Of a stretch of DNA of 9,589 nucleotides, positions 1-7,307 are shown piece by piece. Numbering within the stretch: the first letter of the stretch is position 1; every line of letters starts with the position of its first letter. Both the position numbers and the translations under genes were made by a program. The notes under the pieces were generated by a model. It saw nothing but the letters and a program-made list of their open reading frames with translations, was not told where the DNA came from and did no database searches. Source of the stretch: Candidatus Egaibacter danicus (GTDB lineage: Bacteria; Pseudomonadota; Gammaproteobacteria; Burkholderiales; Burkholderiaceae). The stretch is taken from assembly GCA_011391115.1 (NCBI GenBank), contig JAABRC010000039.1, positions 1-9,589 of the forward strand, in the 5' to 3' direction.

Positions 1-1785
1 GCCGCTGGCGTGGAAGGCGCCGTTCGGGTAGGCCTTGGCGTGGCTGCCGCGCAGCACGTGCCAGAAGGTGGAGCCCGAGTCGAACCACACCTCCAGGATG
101 TCGGTGCTCTTGGTGTAGTGCGGGGCATCGGCCGCGCCCAGGATTTCTTCGGCCGTCACGCGGCTCCAGGCTTCGATGCCGCCTTTTTCCACAATGTCCG
201 CCGCCTGGTCCAGGATGTCCATGGTGTTGGGGTGCAACTCGCCCGAATCCTTGTGCAGGAAGAAGGGCACCGGCACGCCCCAGCTGCGCTGGCGCGAGAT
301 GCACCAGTCGGGCCGGTTGGCGATCATGTCGCGCAGGCGGGTCTTGCCGTTCTCGGGGTAGAAGCTGGTCTGGTCGATCGCGTCGAGTGCCAGCTGGCGC
401 AGGGTCTTGGGTGCCTTGTCCTTGGTGAACACACCCTCGCCAGCATCCATGCGCACAAACCACTGGGCGGCGGCGCGGTAGATCACCGGCGTCTTGTGGC
501 GCCAGCAATGCGGGTAGCTGTGGACGATGGGCTGGGTGGCCATCAGACGACCGGCTTCCTGCAGCGTGGTCAGGATGACGGAGCAGGCTTTCCAGATATT
601 GAGGCCACCAAACAGCGGCAACTCTTCGGCATAGCTGCCGTTGCCCTGCACCGGGTTGAGGATGTCGTCGTACTTCAGGCCATGGGCCACGCAGCTGTTG
701 AAGTCGTCTACGCCATAGGCAGGAGCCGAGTGCACGATGCCGGTGCCGTCGGAGTCACTCACATAGTCGGCCAGGTACACCGGGGCCAGGCGGGCATAAC
801 CCGGGTGCACGTCGTGCAGCGGGTGCTTGAAGTTCAGGCCACCGAGCTGTTTGCCGCTGGTGGTGGCAATCACCGTGCCGGTGGTGCCATAGCGTTCCAG
901 GCATTTTTCGACCAGCGTGTCAGCCAGCACCAGCAGTCCACGTGGTGTATCCACCAGCGCGTAGGTCAGCTCGGGGTGGGCGTTGAGTGCCTGGTTGGCG
1001 GGGATGGTCCAGGCGGTCGTGGTCCAGATGACGATGAAGGCGGACTTGGCCTCCAGCCGCGACGCCACCAGCGCCGCAGACGGGTGGTTGGCCAGGTCGC
1101 CGGGGAAGAAGGCCCGCAGCAGCGCCTGCTTGTCGGCGGCCTCAAAGGCCACGTCCAGCGTGTCGCTCTTCTTGTCGGCGTACTCGATCTCAAACTCGGC
1201 CAGGGACGAGCCGCAGTCAAAGCACCAGTACACGGGTTTCAGGCCACGGTAGACAAAGCCGCGTTCGATGACGCGTTTGAAGGCACGGATTTCGCCGGCT
1301 TCATTGGCCGGGTCCATGGTGCGGTACGGGCGCTCCCAGTCACCCAGTACGCCCAGGCGCTTGAAGTCTTCGCGCTGCTGGTTAATCTGTTCGGTGGCAA
1401 ATGCGCGGCTCTTGGCCTGCATGTCGTCACGGCTCAGATTGCGGCCGTGCAGTTTTTCGATCGCATTTTCGATCGGCAGACCATGGCAGTCCCAGCCAGG
1501 GATGTACTGCGCATCAAAGCCCGCGAGCTGCTTGGATTTGACGATCATGTCCTTGAGCACTTTGTTCAGCGCATGGCCGATGTGCAGCTTGCCGTTGGCA
1601 TACGGTGGGCCGTCGTGCAGCACGAACAGGGGTGCGCCAGCACGGCTATCGCGCAGGCGGCGGTACAGGCCTTCCTCATTCCAGGTTTTCACCCATCCTG
1701 GCTCGCGCTTGGGCAGATCGCCGCGCATGGGAAAAGGTGTGTCCGGCAGGTTCAGGGTGCCACGGTAATCGGTTTTGTCGGTCAT
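1..1785 (-). CDS. ileS: Isoleucyl-tRNA synthetase, N-terminal 595 residues (3' end cut by window edge)
   Basis: This cytoplasmic class I aminoacyl-tRNA synthetase charges tRNA-Ile and edits misactivated valine. The minus-strand frame is open without a stop from the ATG at 1785-1783 to the left edge. Seen motifs are the DGPPYANG block (residues 58-65), the HIGH signature (68-71), [11 protein letters not shown] (96-106), the editing-domain threonine-rich [11 protein letters not shown] (about 254-264), [10 protein letters not shown] (from H352), and WFDSGS (from W567). Bacterial IleS is usually about 930-950 aa, so the KMSKS loop, the anticodon-binding domain and any zinc site lie outside the window. 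The start [14 protein letters not shown] fits the family; the frame continues about 22 codons upstream without ATG or GTG. No good Shine-Dalgarno is visible. It lies 130 nt downstream of ribF on the same strand, the common ribF-ileS order, so co-transcription is likely. Confidence 0.97.
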   Translation of the reverse strand, partial: MTDKTDYRGTLNLPDTPFPMRGDLPKREPGWVKTWNEEGLYRRLRDSRAGAPLFVLHDGPPYANGKLHIGHALNKVLKDMIVKSKQLAGFDAQYIPGWDCHGLPIENAIEKLHGRNLSRDDMQAKSRAFATEQINQQREDFKRLGVLGDWERPYRTMDPANEAGEIRAFKRVIERGFVYRGLKPVYWCFDCGSSLAEFEIEYADKKSDTLDVAFEAADKQALLRAFFPGDLANHPSAALVASRLEAKSAFIVIWTTTAWTIPANQALNAHPELTYALVDTPRGLLVLADTLVEKCLERYGTTGTVIATTSGKQLGGLNFKHPLHDVHPGYARLAPVYLADYVSDSDGTGIVHSAPAYGVDDFNSCVAHGLKYDDILNPVQGNGSYAEELPLFGGLNIWKACSVILTTLQEAGRLMATQPIVHSYPHCWRHKTPVIYRAAAQWFVRMDAGEGVFTKDKAPKTLRQLALDAIDQTSFYPENGKTRLRDMIANRPDWCISRQRSWGVPVPFFLHKDSGELHPNTMDILDQAADIVEKGGIEAWSRVTAEEILGAADAPHYTKSTDILEVWFDSGSTFWHVLRGSHAKAYPNGAFHASG

Positions 1786-1892
1786 GACGATAGGGGTGCC
1801 AGTGAGGGAGCAGATTCGTTGCAGGCCAGCGCTGGGCTGGGCATAAGTTCAGGAGACGGCGAAAAAGTTTGGGGTAGCCAGGCAGCGTGGCG

Positions 1893-1918
1893 CAGGCAGC
1901 GAAACCTTTCGCCGCCTA
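1893..1918 (-). other. Stem-loop overlapping the ribF stop codon
   Basis: Read on the minus strand, GCGAAA and TTTCGC flank a GG. Pairing continues outward through G·U, C-G, G-C, G-C, A-U and U·G, giving roughly 11-12 bp (1907-1918 with 1893-1904) and a tight loop. The TAG stop of ribF (1918-1916) forms the base of the stem. No run of T follows, so it is not a canonical intrinsic terminator. Inference: it may set the ribF/ileS expression ratio or protect the ribF mRNA end. Confidence 0.55.
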
Positions 1919-2926
1919 AATTCGGTCACGCGTGGTCTGGCGGTGAGTCTCTGCGTGCATGGAGGCCAGGTAGGCGCGTGCGTCATCACAGTCCTTGGCT
2001 ATGCCTTGTTGAAGGGCGTCCAGACCGTCGTACTTGAGCTCGCCGTGCAGTTTGTGAAGCAGTTCCACGCGGATGATTTTACCGTACGCTCCTTCCGGGC
2101 CCAGTGAAGCAGGCCATTGCAGACAATGGGTCTCCAGCAGCACCCGCCCACCGTTCACGTCGTTGGGGTCCAGCGAGGGGCGTATGCCCAGATTGGCGAC
2201 ACCGGGAACGGGTTCGCTGGCAAGTCCATGCACCAGCACAACAAAGATGCCACTGGCGGCTGGCTTCCAGTGAGAAAAGCGCAGGTTCAAGGTCTTGAAA
2301 CCGAGTTCGCGACCCAGCTTGCGGCCATGTACCACGTGGCCTGAAATGCAATAGGGTCTGCCCAACAGACGTGCTGCGTCCTGCATGCGGCCCTCAAGCA
2401 GGGCTGCCCGAACGGCTGAGCTGGACACCCGCAGGCCATGCACTTCATAGCTGTTCATGCGGGCCACATCAAAGCCTTGCGCGTCGCCAGCAGCGTCCAG
2501 CAAGGCATAGTCTCCCGCGCGTTTGGCGCCAAAGCGGAAATCGTCACCCACCAGCACATAACGCGCACCCAGCCCATTGACCAGCACATCGCTGACGAAT
2601 GCCTGGGGTGAGCGCGAAGCCAGTGCCGCATTGAACGGTAGCACCACGGTCTGGTCCACACCACAGTTGGCCAGATCGGCGAGCTTGTCGCGCAGCGTGC
2701 CGACACGTGCAGGGGCGAGATCAGGCTTTCTGGCCACTGCGGCAAAGTAGTCGCGTGGATGGGGCTCGAATGTCAGCACGCAGCTTTTCACCCCCCGTTG
2801 CTGAGCTTCGCTGTTGAGCAGCGCCAGCATGGCCTGATGGCCCCGGTGCACACCGTCGAAATTGCCAATCGTCAGCGCGCAGGCCGGTGCGATGCCAGGA
2901 TGGTTGAAGCCGCGAAAGACCTTCAT
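1916..2926 (-). CDS. ribF: Bifunctional riboflavin kinase / FAD synthetase
   Basis: It phosphorylates riboflavin to FMN and adenylylates FMN to FAD in the cytoplasm. The 336-aa length is slightly above the usual 310-320 aa. The N-terminal nucleotidyltransferase domain shows GNFDGVHRGH (21-30), the FEPHP block (53-57), VLVGDDFRFG (124-133) and VSSSAVRAAL (167-176). The C-terminal flavokinase domain shows GHVVHGRKLGRELGF (196-210), GVANLGIRPS (242-251) and LLETH (263-267), whose Glu is the expected catalytic base. The usual PTAN motif reads KTLN (211-214). I chose the ATG at 2926-2924 because MKVFRGF begins the conserved domain. The frame stays open to an ATG at 3061, but those 45 residues are unlike RibF. 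The Shine-Dalgarno is weak. It is divergent from the HNH gene and upstream of ileS. Confidence 0.96.
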   Translation of the reverse strand: MKVFRGFNHPGIAPACALTIGNFDGVHRGHQAMLALLNSEAQQRGVKSCVLTFEPHPRDYFAAVARKPDLAPARVGTLRDKLADLANCGVDQTVVLPFNAALASRSPQAFVSDVLVNGLGARYVLVGDDFRFGAKRAGDYALLDAAGDAQGFDVARMNSYEVHGLRVSSSAVRAALLEGRMQDAARLLGRPYCISGHVVHGRKLGRELGFKTLNLRFSHWKPAASGIFVVLVHGLASEPVPGVANLGIRPSLDPNDVNGGRVLLETHCLQWPASLGPEGAYGKIIRVELLHKLHGELKYDGLDALQQGIAKDCDDARAYLASMHAETHRQTTRDRI

Positions 2927-2937
2927 GGAGTTGTTAT

Positions 2938-2982
2938 CTTTTTGATAGCAGACCGCGCTTTCACATAAAGCACTTGAAGCCC
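2938..2982. repeat. Degenerate intergenic hairpin repeat, Comamonadaceae-type (candidate)
   Basis: The stretch begins CTTTTTGATAGC and continues through a GCGC core to TTGAAGCCC. It contains a perfect 5-bp stem, GCTTT (2957-2961) with AAAGC (2967-2971), around a CACAT loop. From general knowledge it resembles short repeats common between genes in Comamonadaceae, of the form GATAGC, then GCGCTTG, a spacer, AAGCGCT and a purine-rich end. The resemblance is from memory and the second half is degenerate. Confidence 0.4.
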
Positions 2983-3090
2983 GAGTGTCACAAAAACAGG
3001 GTATATTGTGTCTCAGCATGAGAGCAGACCCAGTCGGCTCTCGTGTCGTAGAGATGAGCATTCCGTGTCACCGGTTCTTTTAACTGTTCC

Positions 3091-3096
3091 AGGAGG
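3091..3096 (+). promoter_or_regulatory. Strong ribosome binding site that decides a TTG start
   Basis: AGGAGG lies 6 nt before the TTG at 3103. No ATG is in frame near it, and the GTG at 3098 runs into a stop two codons later. The site therefore supports TTG as the initiator of the HNH gene. Confidence 0.8.
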
Positions 3097-3102
3097 CGTG
3101 TT

Positions 3103-3660
3103 TTGAAGGTCTTGAAGTTGTCAGCCCAGGGGTTGCCCCAATCGTGGATTTCGCTTGAGCAGGCGGTGATTCATTACGCCTCGGGCGAGGTGCGCTGGGA
3201 GTCAGGTGGGGAAGTTGCCGTGTTTCATGGCGGGCACAACGCCATCACCGGTGAGCAGTCCATCATCACGGTCAACAGCATTATTGGCACGCGCGGTGTG
3301 CCCAACATCAATCCCTTCAATCTCAAACCGGGCCTGACCAATGGCAAGCTCTTCGCCCGTGACCGCAACATCTGCGCTTACTGTGGTGACCATTTCCATG
3401 AGCAGGACCTGACCCGTGAGCACATTATTCCGTTTGCGCAAAACGGGATCGACAACTGGATGAACGTGGTCACGGCGTGCCGTCCCTGCAATCATCGCAA
3501 GAGCAGCCGCACTCCGGAGCAGGCACACATGCCGCTTTTATACACGCCCTATGTGCCCAGCCTGTGGGAAGACTTCATCCTGCGTAACCGGCGCATCCTG
3601 GCGGACCAGATGGAGTTTTTAATGACGCATCTGCCCAAATCGTCCCGCTTGATGGCCTGA
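3103..3660 (+). CDS. HNH endonuclease-type protein, zinc-ribbon class
   Basis: This 185-aa cytoplasmic protein carries a complete HNH (beta-beta-alpha metal) nuclease motif in its C-terminal half. Two cysteine pairs, C91-x2-C94 and C126-x2-C129, would bind structural zinc. E106-H107 in TREHIIP is the first catalytic position, N118/N121 the middle one, and N130-H131 in CNHRK the last. The RTPEQA ending is typical of HNH proteins of the form CxYCG...HxxP...CxxCNxRK. Residues 1-85 (MKVLKLSAQGLPQ...) form an unassigned N-terminal domain. No methylase, helicase, integrase or toxin partner is adjacent, so the biological target is unknown. The position beside ribF, with codon use like its neighbours, suggests a resident gene rather than a recent arrival. 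It starts at TTG behind AGGAGG. Fold assignment is confident; role is not. Confidence 0.9.
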   Translation: MKVLKLSAQGLPQSWISLEQAVIHYASGEVRWESGGEVAVFHGGHNAITGEQSIITVNSIIGTRGVPNINPFNLKPGLTNGKLFARDRNICAYCGDHFHEQDLTREHIIPFAQNGIDNWMNVVTACRPCNHRKSSRTPEQAHMPLLYTPYVPSLWEDFILRNRRILADQMEFLMTHLPKSSRLMA

Positions 3661-3886
3661 GGGATTGCTCTGGCGCTGGTCAGGCGGTCGATGTATCCCG
3701 CCCATCACAAGTGTTACAAATTCTCACGACCCGGCAGCCGGCATGAAGGACATCTTTGGACTAAATTGGAGGTACTGATCGTGCGTCCTCGTTAGCCAGC
3801 TTTGCATCTGCGGACAGGCTGTGATTCGACCGTGACGCCCCAGCACCGAATGGTCCAATTTTTCTGGGATTTCAGGCTCTGATGGC
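3661..3886 (+). promoter_or_regulatory. Leader/intergenic region upstream of the DUF1631 gene, with two tiny ORFs
   Basis: These 226 nt hold no normal gene. GCCTGA at the HNH stop (3655-3660) and TCAGGC (3680-3685) could form a weak 6-bp hairpin without a T-run. Two tiny ORFs follow. ATG 3743 to TGA 3778 encodes MKDIFGLNWRY, without a clear Shine-Dalgarno. GTG 3781 to TAG 3795 encodes only fMet-Arg-Pro-Arg, but has GGAGG at 3768-3772 with 8-nt spacing. TTGGAC (3756-3761) and AAATTGGA (3763-3770) can each pair with the same downstream segment (GTCCAA 3853-3858, TCCAATTT 3854-3861), so the two pairings exclude each other. Regulation is inference; no promoter is clear. Confidence 0.3.
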
Positions 3887-6187
3887 ATGGTAGTTCGTTC
3901 GTTATCCTCAGGTAGATCCAGTCTGGATTCTCATGGGCAGGCGCGTCGATACGCGCGTATTCTGGTTCGCAAGACACTCGGTTATTGCGCGGACCGTGAG
4001 GTCGATCAACTCAAGCGCGTACGTGCCTATCTGCTGGACCTGGCTGACTCCAGACCTCACGTGAAGCAGGCCCACAACTGGCGTGCAGCCGCCATGTTGC
4101 TGGACCAGCAGGCGACACTCTTTAATCGCCATTATCAGCATGCCCTTCAGGAATCCATGGACGCGGAACTGGGTGTTGCCCTCCCTGAGCCTGTTGACAT
4201 ACACGTTGGGCGGGCGGATCTGGCTGAAGGGCTGGACGGCATGTCGCTGAGTTTGATTGACATTGCTGAAGTGGAGCGCATTCTGCTGCTGGATCGGGTT
4301 TCCCAGCGCTTCAACGCTCACTACGAAGCGCAACTGGATCCGCTGATCCTGCGGCTGAAGGTTTTGTTCGGTTCCGAGTCGTCGGCTTCCCAGCACAACC
4401 CGTTCCGCCCGCTGGTGTTTGTGCGGGCGTTCATGCAGGCGCTGGAGAAGAGCGGCTTTGACGAGCAGGCCACCGAAGATGTGATGCTTGCTCTTGATCC
4501 CTTTCACAGCATGGATCTGGCGCCCCTTTTCGCCGACTTGACCGCAACACTCAGCCAGGCCGGCATCACGCCCCAGCCGGCTAACCGCCAGCGGAGCCCA
4601 CAGTCGGCCGATTCAGTCAGCGCGCCGCTGACGGCGTCGCCCGATTCTGCACCGGCACCGTTGTCGGGGGCAGGTGAACTGGCGGCGTCCGGCACCTCAA
4701 GTTATGCTGATCTGGACTCGGGAAGTCATCGCTCCGGCTGGGGTGACCTGGTGGCATCCGGGCGCAGCATGGCATCACAAGCCCGACAATTTCTCCGCAA
4801 AGTCGGTTTTTCAGCTTCGCGAGCGGCGGATCTGCAGGAACAACACACCCAGCCCGCGTACCATGCGGCCGATCCGGACCTGATGGGTTACCTCGGGCAA
4901 TTGCAGTTACGGCCCGGTAGTGGGCCGTCTTCCTCTTCACTGGTGCAAGGGCAGGATCTCAGCCAGCACAATGTCCTGCGACAACTGCAGCAGCGCGATG
5001 TGGTCCGTGGAGCCCCCGAGCTGGACCGGGGAACGGTGGACACACTGGCCGAAGTGTTTGACTTCGTCTTTGCCGATCAGACCATTCCCATGCAAATGAA
5101 GGTGGTCATTGGCCGTTTGCAGATACCGGTACTGAAAGCCGCGATGATTGATCGCGATTTTTTCCTGTCTTCCGATCACCCAGCCCGAAAATTGGTGGAC
5201 TCCCTTGCGCTGGCATCGATTGCCTGGGCACCGGAACGGGGCGAACAGGACCCACTGTACGTGCGCATTGAAACCACGGTCAAACGGATATTGACCGAGT
5301 TTGAGGATGACCTGACGCTGTTCAGCGAACTCCTGATGGAATTCAGCGAATTCCTGTTCGAGACTGAACAGCAGGCCCAACGGCAGATTGAACCGGCTGC
5401 AGCCCGTGAGCAGTCAGACGAGGCGCTGGACCTGGCGTTCCGTCATGCCGATGACGTGATCAGTGAACGTATTGCATCGCTGTCCCCGGACCGGCCTCTG
5501 GCCAGCTTTCTGGCTCCTTTCCTCACCGGGCCCTGGTGTCATGTGATGGCGCATGCATGGCTGCAGGTGGGCGAAGGTAGCGGGCAATGGGAGTATGAGC
5601 TGAAGATGCTGGACCATCTGATCTGGTCCACCCAAGCCAAAGTCAATGCCGAAGAACGTCGCCAGCTGGTGCAGATACTGCCTGACCTGGTGCGCCATCT
5701 CAACGCCGGTCTGGATGCGATTGACTGGACCGGCGAAGAGCGCGCCAGATTCACGAAGCGGCTGATAGCCACGCACACGCTGGCGATCCGCATGACCAAA
5801 ATCGGGCAGGCTGATTCAGTGTCAGGTGTGCTGGAGGGCAACTCCAGTCACGCGGCGCTGAAGGTGCTGGACCAGCGACGCGAACGCCATCTGGCCGGGC
5901 AGGCTGATGAATTTGATGCCATGGCGCAGACTTTCAACCGGGGTGCCTGGTTCGACCATGTGAATGAAGCCGGCAAACAGCACCGTTGCCGCCTGAGCTG
6001 GATCAGCCCCATGCGCACGCGCCTGCTGTTCACCAATCGTGACGGATTTGACGCGTTTGTCCGCTCGGAGCGCGAGGTCGCATCCATGCTGCGGCTGGGG
6101 CGCCTTCAGTTGATTGACCAAAGCCCGGTGGTGGCTCGTGCACTGGATCGCATCATGTCCAGCGCTGATGCGCGTCAGGTAGCCTGA
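3887..6187 (+). CDS. DUF1631 family protein with low-complexity linker and PilZ-like C-terminal segment
   Basis: This 766-aa protein is recognisable as DUF1631, a proteobacterial family of unproven function that some databases mislabel thymidine phosphorylase. Three parts are visible: a helical, charged N-terminal region (about 1-218); a Ser/Pro/Ala-rich linker (about 220-300) likely to be disordered; and a long helical C-terminal region. The end, from GAWFDHVNEAG (G686) through CRLSWISP, LLFTNRDG and LIDQSP, is the most typical part and looks like a small beta-barrel of PilZ type. I do not see a full c-di-GMP-binding RxxxR...DxSxxG signature. No signal peptide or membrane segment is seen, so it is probably cytoplasmic. 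The ATG at 3887 is the only ATG or GTG after the in-frame TGA at 3833, but its Shine-Dalgarno is poor. Its TGA abuts the stop of the convergent dehydrogenase gene. Confidence 0.88.
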   Translation: MVVRSLSSGRSSLDSHGQARRYARILVRKTLGYCADREVDQLKRVRAYLLDLADSRPHVKQAHNWRAAAMLLDQQATLFNRHYQHALQESMDAELGVALPEPVDIHVGRADLAEGLDGMSLSLIDIAEVERILLLDRVSQRFNAHYEAQLDPLILRLKVLFGSESSASQHNPFRPLVFVRAFMQALEKSGFDEQATEDVMLALDPFHSMDLAPLFADLTATLSQAGITPQPANRQRSPQSADSVSAPLTASPDSAPAPLSGAGELAASGTSSYADLDSGSHRSGWGDLVASGRSMASQARQFLRKVGFSASRAADLQEQHTQPAYHAADPDLMGYLGQLQLRPGSGPSSSSLVQGQDLSQHNVLRQLQQRDVVRGAPELDRGTVDTLAEVFDFVFADQTIPMQMKVVIGRLQIPVLKAAMIDRDFFLSSDHPARKLVDSLALASIAWAPERGEQDPLYVRIETTVKRILTEFEDDLTLFSELLMEFSEFLFETEQQAQRQIEPAAAREQSDEALDLAFRHADDVISERIASLSPDRPLASFLAPFLTGPWCHVMAHAWLQVGEGSGQWEYELKMLDHLIWSTQAKVNAEERRQLVQILPDLVRHLNAGLDAIDWTGEERARFTKRLIATHTLAIRMTKIGQADSVSGVLEGNSSHAALKVLDQRRERHLAGQADEFDAMAQTFNRGAWFDHVNEAGKQHRCRLSWISPMRTRLLFTNRDGFDAFVRSEREVASMLRLGRLQLIDQSPVVARALDRIMSSADARQVA

Positions 6188-6193
6188 TCAGGC
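6182..6193. repeat. Perfect 12-bp palindrome formed by two abutting stop codons
   Basis: GCCTGATCAGGC is its own reverse complement. It is made of the Ala-stop end (GCC TGA) of the DUF1631 gene on the plus strand and the Ala-stop end (GCC TGA) of the dehydrogenase gene on the minus strand. A second small hairpin, GGCG-AAAA-CGCC, overlaps at 6191-6202. Neither is followed by a T-tract, so neither is a classical terminator. Confidence 0.85.
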
Positions 6194-7303
6194 GAAAACG
6201 CCCGCCGTGTCCTGCATGCGGGACGAGACTTCTCCCAGATGGTGCAGGGTGTCGCCAAACGTCAGTTCCATTTGCGTCAAGCGCTTGAAGTAATGGCTGA
6301 CGATGTATTCGTCCGTCACACCGATGCCACCATGCAGTTGCACCGCCTGCTGTCCCACAAACCGCATGGAAGTACCTAGCTGATACTTGGCACGAGCCAT
6401 CGCAGCACGCCGCTCGTTGGCAGGTGCGTTGAGCTTGAGTGAGGCGTAATAACTCATCGAACGGGCCAGCTCCAGCTGCATCTTCATGTCGGCCACCCGG
6501 TGACGAAGGGCCTGAAAGCTGCTGATGGTTACACCAAACTGCTTGCGGGTGTTCAGGTATTCGGTGGTGATGGACAGGGTTTTGTCCATCGCGCCTACGG
6601 CTTCCGCACAGGTGGCAGCAATGCCAATGTCTACCGCGTGTTCCAGCGCCGTCAATCCGTCCAGCGTGACCAGCGTGGCCGATGCGTTTTGAAACGTGAC
6701 ATCTGCGGCCCGGCCGCCGTCCTGCGTGCCATAGCCGCGCGTGCTGACACCGCTGGCCGTGCGCTCCACCAGGAACAGGGCCAGTTTTCCATCCGCAATG
6801 GCGGGCACCAGAAAAGCATCTGCCATGTCACCCGCAGGCACTACACTTTTGATAGCTGTCAGCGCCCATCCGGTGGGGGCTGAGGTCGCTTTTGCATCAC
6901 AAACTTCCAGCCGGTAGCGCGCTGCACGTTCCTGATGGGCCAGCACCACCAGGGCCTCGCCGCCCACGATGCGGGGCAACCACGAAGCCTTGACGGCATC
7001 GCTCGCGTAGCCTGACAACACGGCGCCCGCGATCAGCGTTTGCGCCAGCGGCTCCAGCACAATGCCGCGGCCCAACTCTTCCATCACCACCATGCCCTCG
7101 ACCGGGCCCATGCCCATGCCGCCCTGGTCGTCAGGCACGTACAGGCCGCACAGGCCCAGCTCGGCCAGCTCGGCATAGGCCTCACGCGAAAAGCCACCTG
7201 CCCGTTCGATTGTGCGGCGGCGCTCAAAGGCGTAGCCCTTGTCCACCCACTTGCGCACTGCGTCGCGAAGTTGTTCCTGGTCGTCTGAAAAATCGAAATC
7301 CAT
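6188..7303 (-). CDS. Acyl-CoA dehydrogenase, small-subunit type (PimD-like)
   Basis: This 371-aa flavoprotein-family subunit would take part in alpha,beta-dehydrogenation of an acyl-CoA, with electrons passing to ETF. The start MDFDFSDDQEQLRDAV is the standard N-terminus; an ATG at 7360 would add 19 residues lying inside the upstream gene. The C-terminal FAD-contact motifs are present: RKQFG (253-257), FQALRHRVADM (263-273) and QLHGGIGVTDEY (322-333). The usual SEPxAGSD flavin motif of the middle domain is missing; the stretch around 120-150 is ERAARYRLEV...GWALTAIKS. The usual catalytic Glu also appears absent: FGDTLHHL (349-356) replaces YEGTxxIQ, and my alignment puts Gly or Ile at the alternative helix-G site. 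This pattern suits a small subunit needing its neighbour. The gene begins 4 nt after the large-subunit stop, indicating translational coupling. The acyl substrate cannot be read from sequence; pimeloyl-CoA is only the usual label. Confidence 0.9.
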   Translation of the reverse strand: MDFDFSDDQEQLRDAVRKWVDKGYAFERRRTIERAGGFSREAYAELAELGLCGLYVPDDQGGMGMGPVEGMVVMEELGRGIVLEPLAQTLIAGAVLSGYASDAVKASWLPRIVGGEALVVLAHQERAARYRLEVCDAKATSAPTGWALTAIKSVVPAGDMADAFLVPAIADGKLALFLVERTASGVSTRGYGTQDGGRAADVTFQNASATLVTLDGLTALEHAVDIGIAATCAEAVGAMDKTLSITTEYLNTRKQFGVTISSFQALRHRVADMKMQLELARSMSYYASLKLNAPANERRAAMARAKYQLGTSMRFVGQQAVQLHGGIGVTDEYIVSHYFKRLTQMELTFGDTLHHLGEVSSRMQDTAGVFA

Positions 7304-7307
7304 GTTG

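Larger units (their letters stand above)
2927..3102. promoter_or_regulatory. Divergent intergenic region between ribF and the HNH gene
   Basis: These 176 nt must hold promoters for both ribF (minus) and the HNH gene (plus), and the stretch is AT-richer than its surroundings. TATATT at 3002-3007 is a possible plus-strand -10 element, but no good -35 sits at normal spacing. It is followed by a small hairpin, TCTCA-GCA-TGAGA (3011-3023). On the minus strand GTGACA followed by TATGTG is a weak promoter-like pair. I cannot fix either start site. I see no FMN riboswitch. Confidence 0.35.

Noticed and set aside
1786..1915. T-box or other tRNA-sensing leader before ileS
   Set aside because: T-boxes are typical of Gram-positive bacteria; no T-box core sequence or terminator with a T-run is visible.
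10..2037. 675-codon plus-strand ORF running opposite ileS and the end of ribF
   Set aside because: It is codon-aligned antisense to ileS. High GC and strong codon bias remove stops on the opposite strand. The protein has no recognisable domain, while the minus strand encodes clear IleS.
2927..3061. 45-residue N-terminal extension of RibF from an upstream ATG
   Set aside because: The extension is not RibF-like and would consume most of the divergent promoter region; conserved sequence begins at the ATG at 2926.
3018..3083. 21-codon ORF (ATG to TAA) ahead of the HNH gene
   Set aside because: It has no Shine-Dalgarno, no recognisable sequence, and is of chance length.
2927..3102. FMN riboswitch upstream of ribF
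   Set aside because: None of the conserved RFN-element segments is seen, and ribF is usually not controlled this way in proteobacteria.
3655..3685. Intrinsic terminator after the HNH gene (GCCTGA/TCAGGC)
   Set aside because: The stem is only 6 bp with a 19-nt loop and no following T-tract.
3887..6187. Naming the DUF1631 protein a thymidine phosphorylase
   Set aside because: No phosphorylase motif is present; that name is a propagated database error for this family.
6847..6866. Second copy of TTTTGATAGC plus a GCGC core, like the intergenic repeat at 2938
   Set aside because: It lies in the coding sequence for a conserved acyl-CoA dehydrogenase stretch (LTAIKSVV) with no insertion in the protein, so a chance match is simpler.
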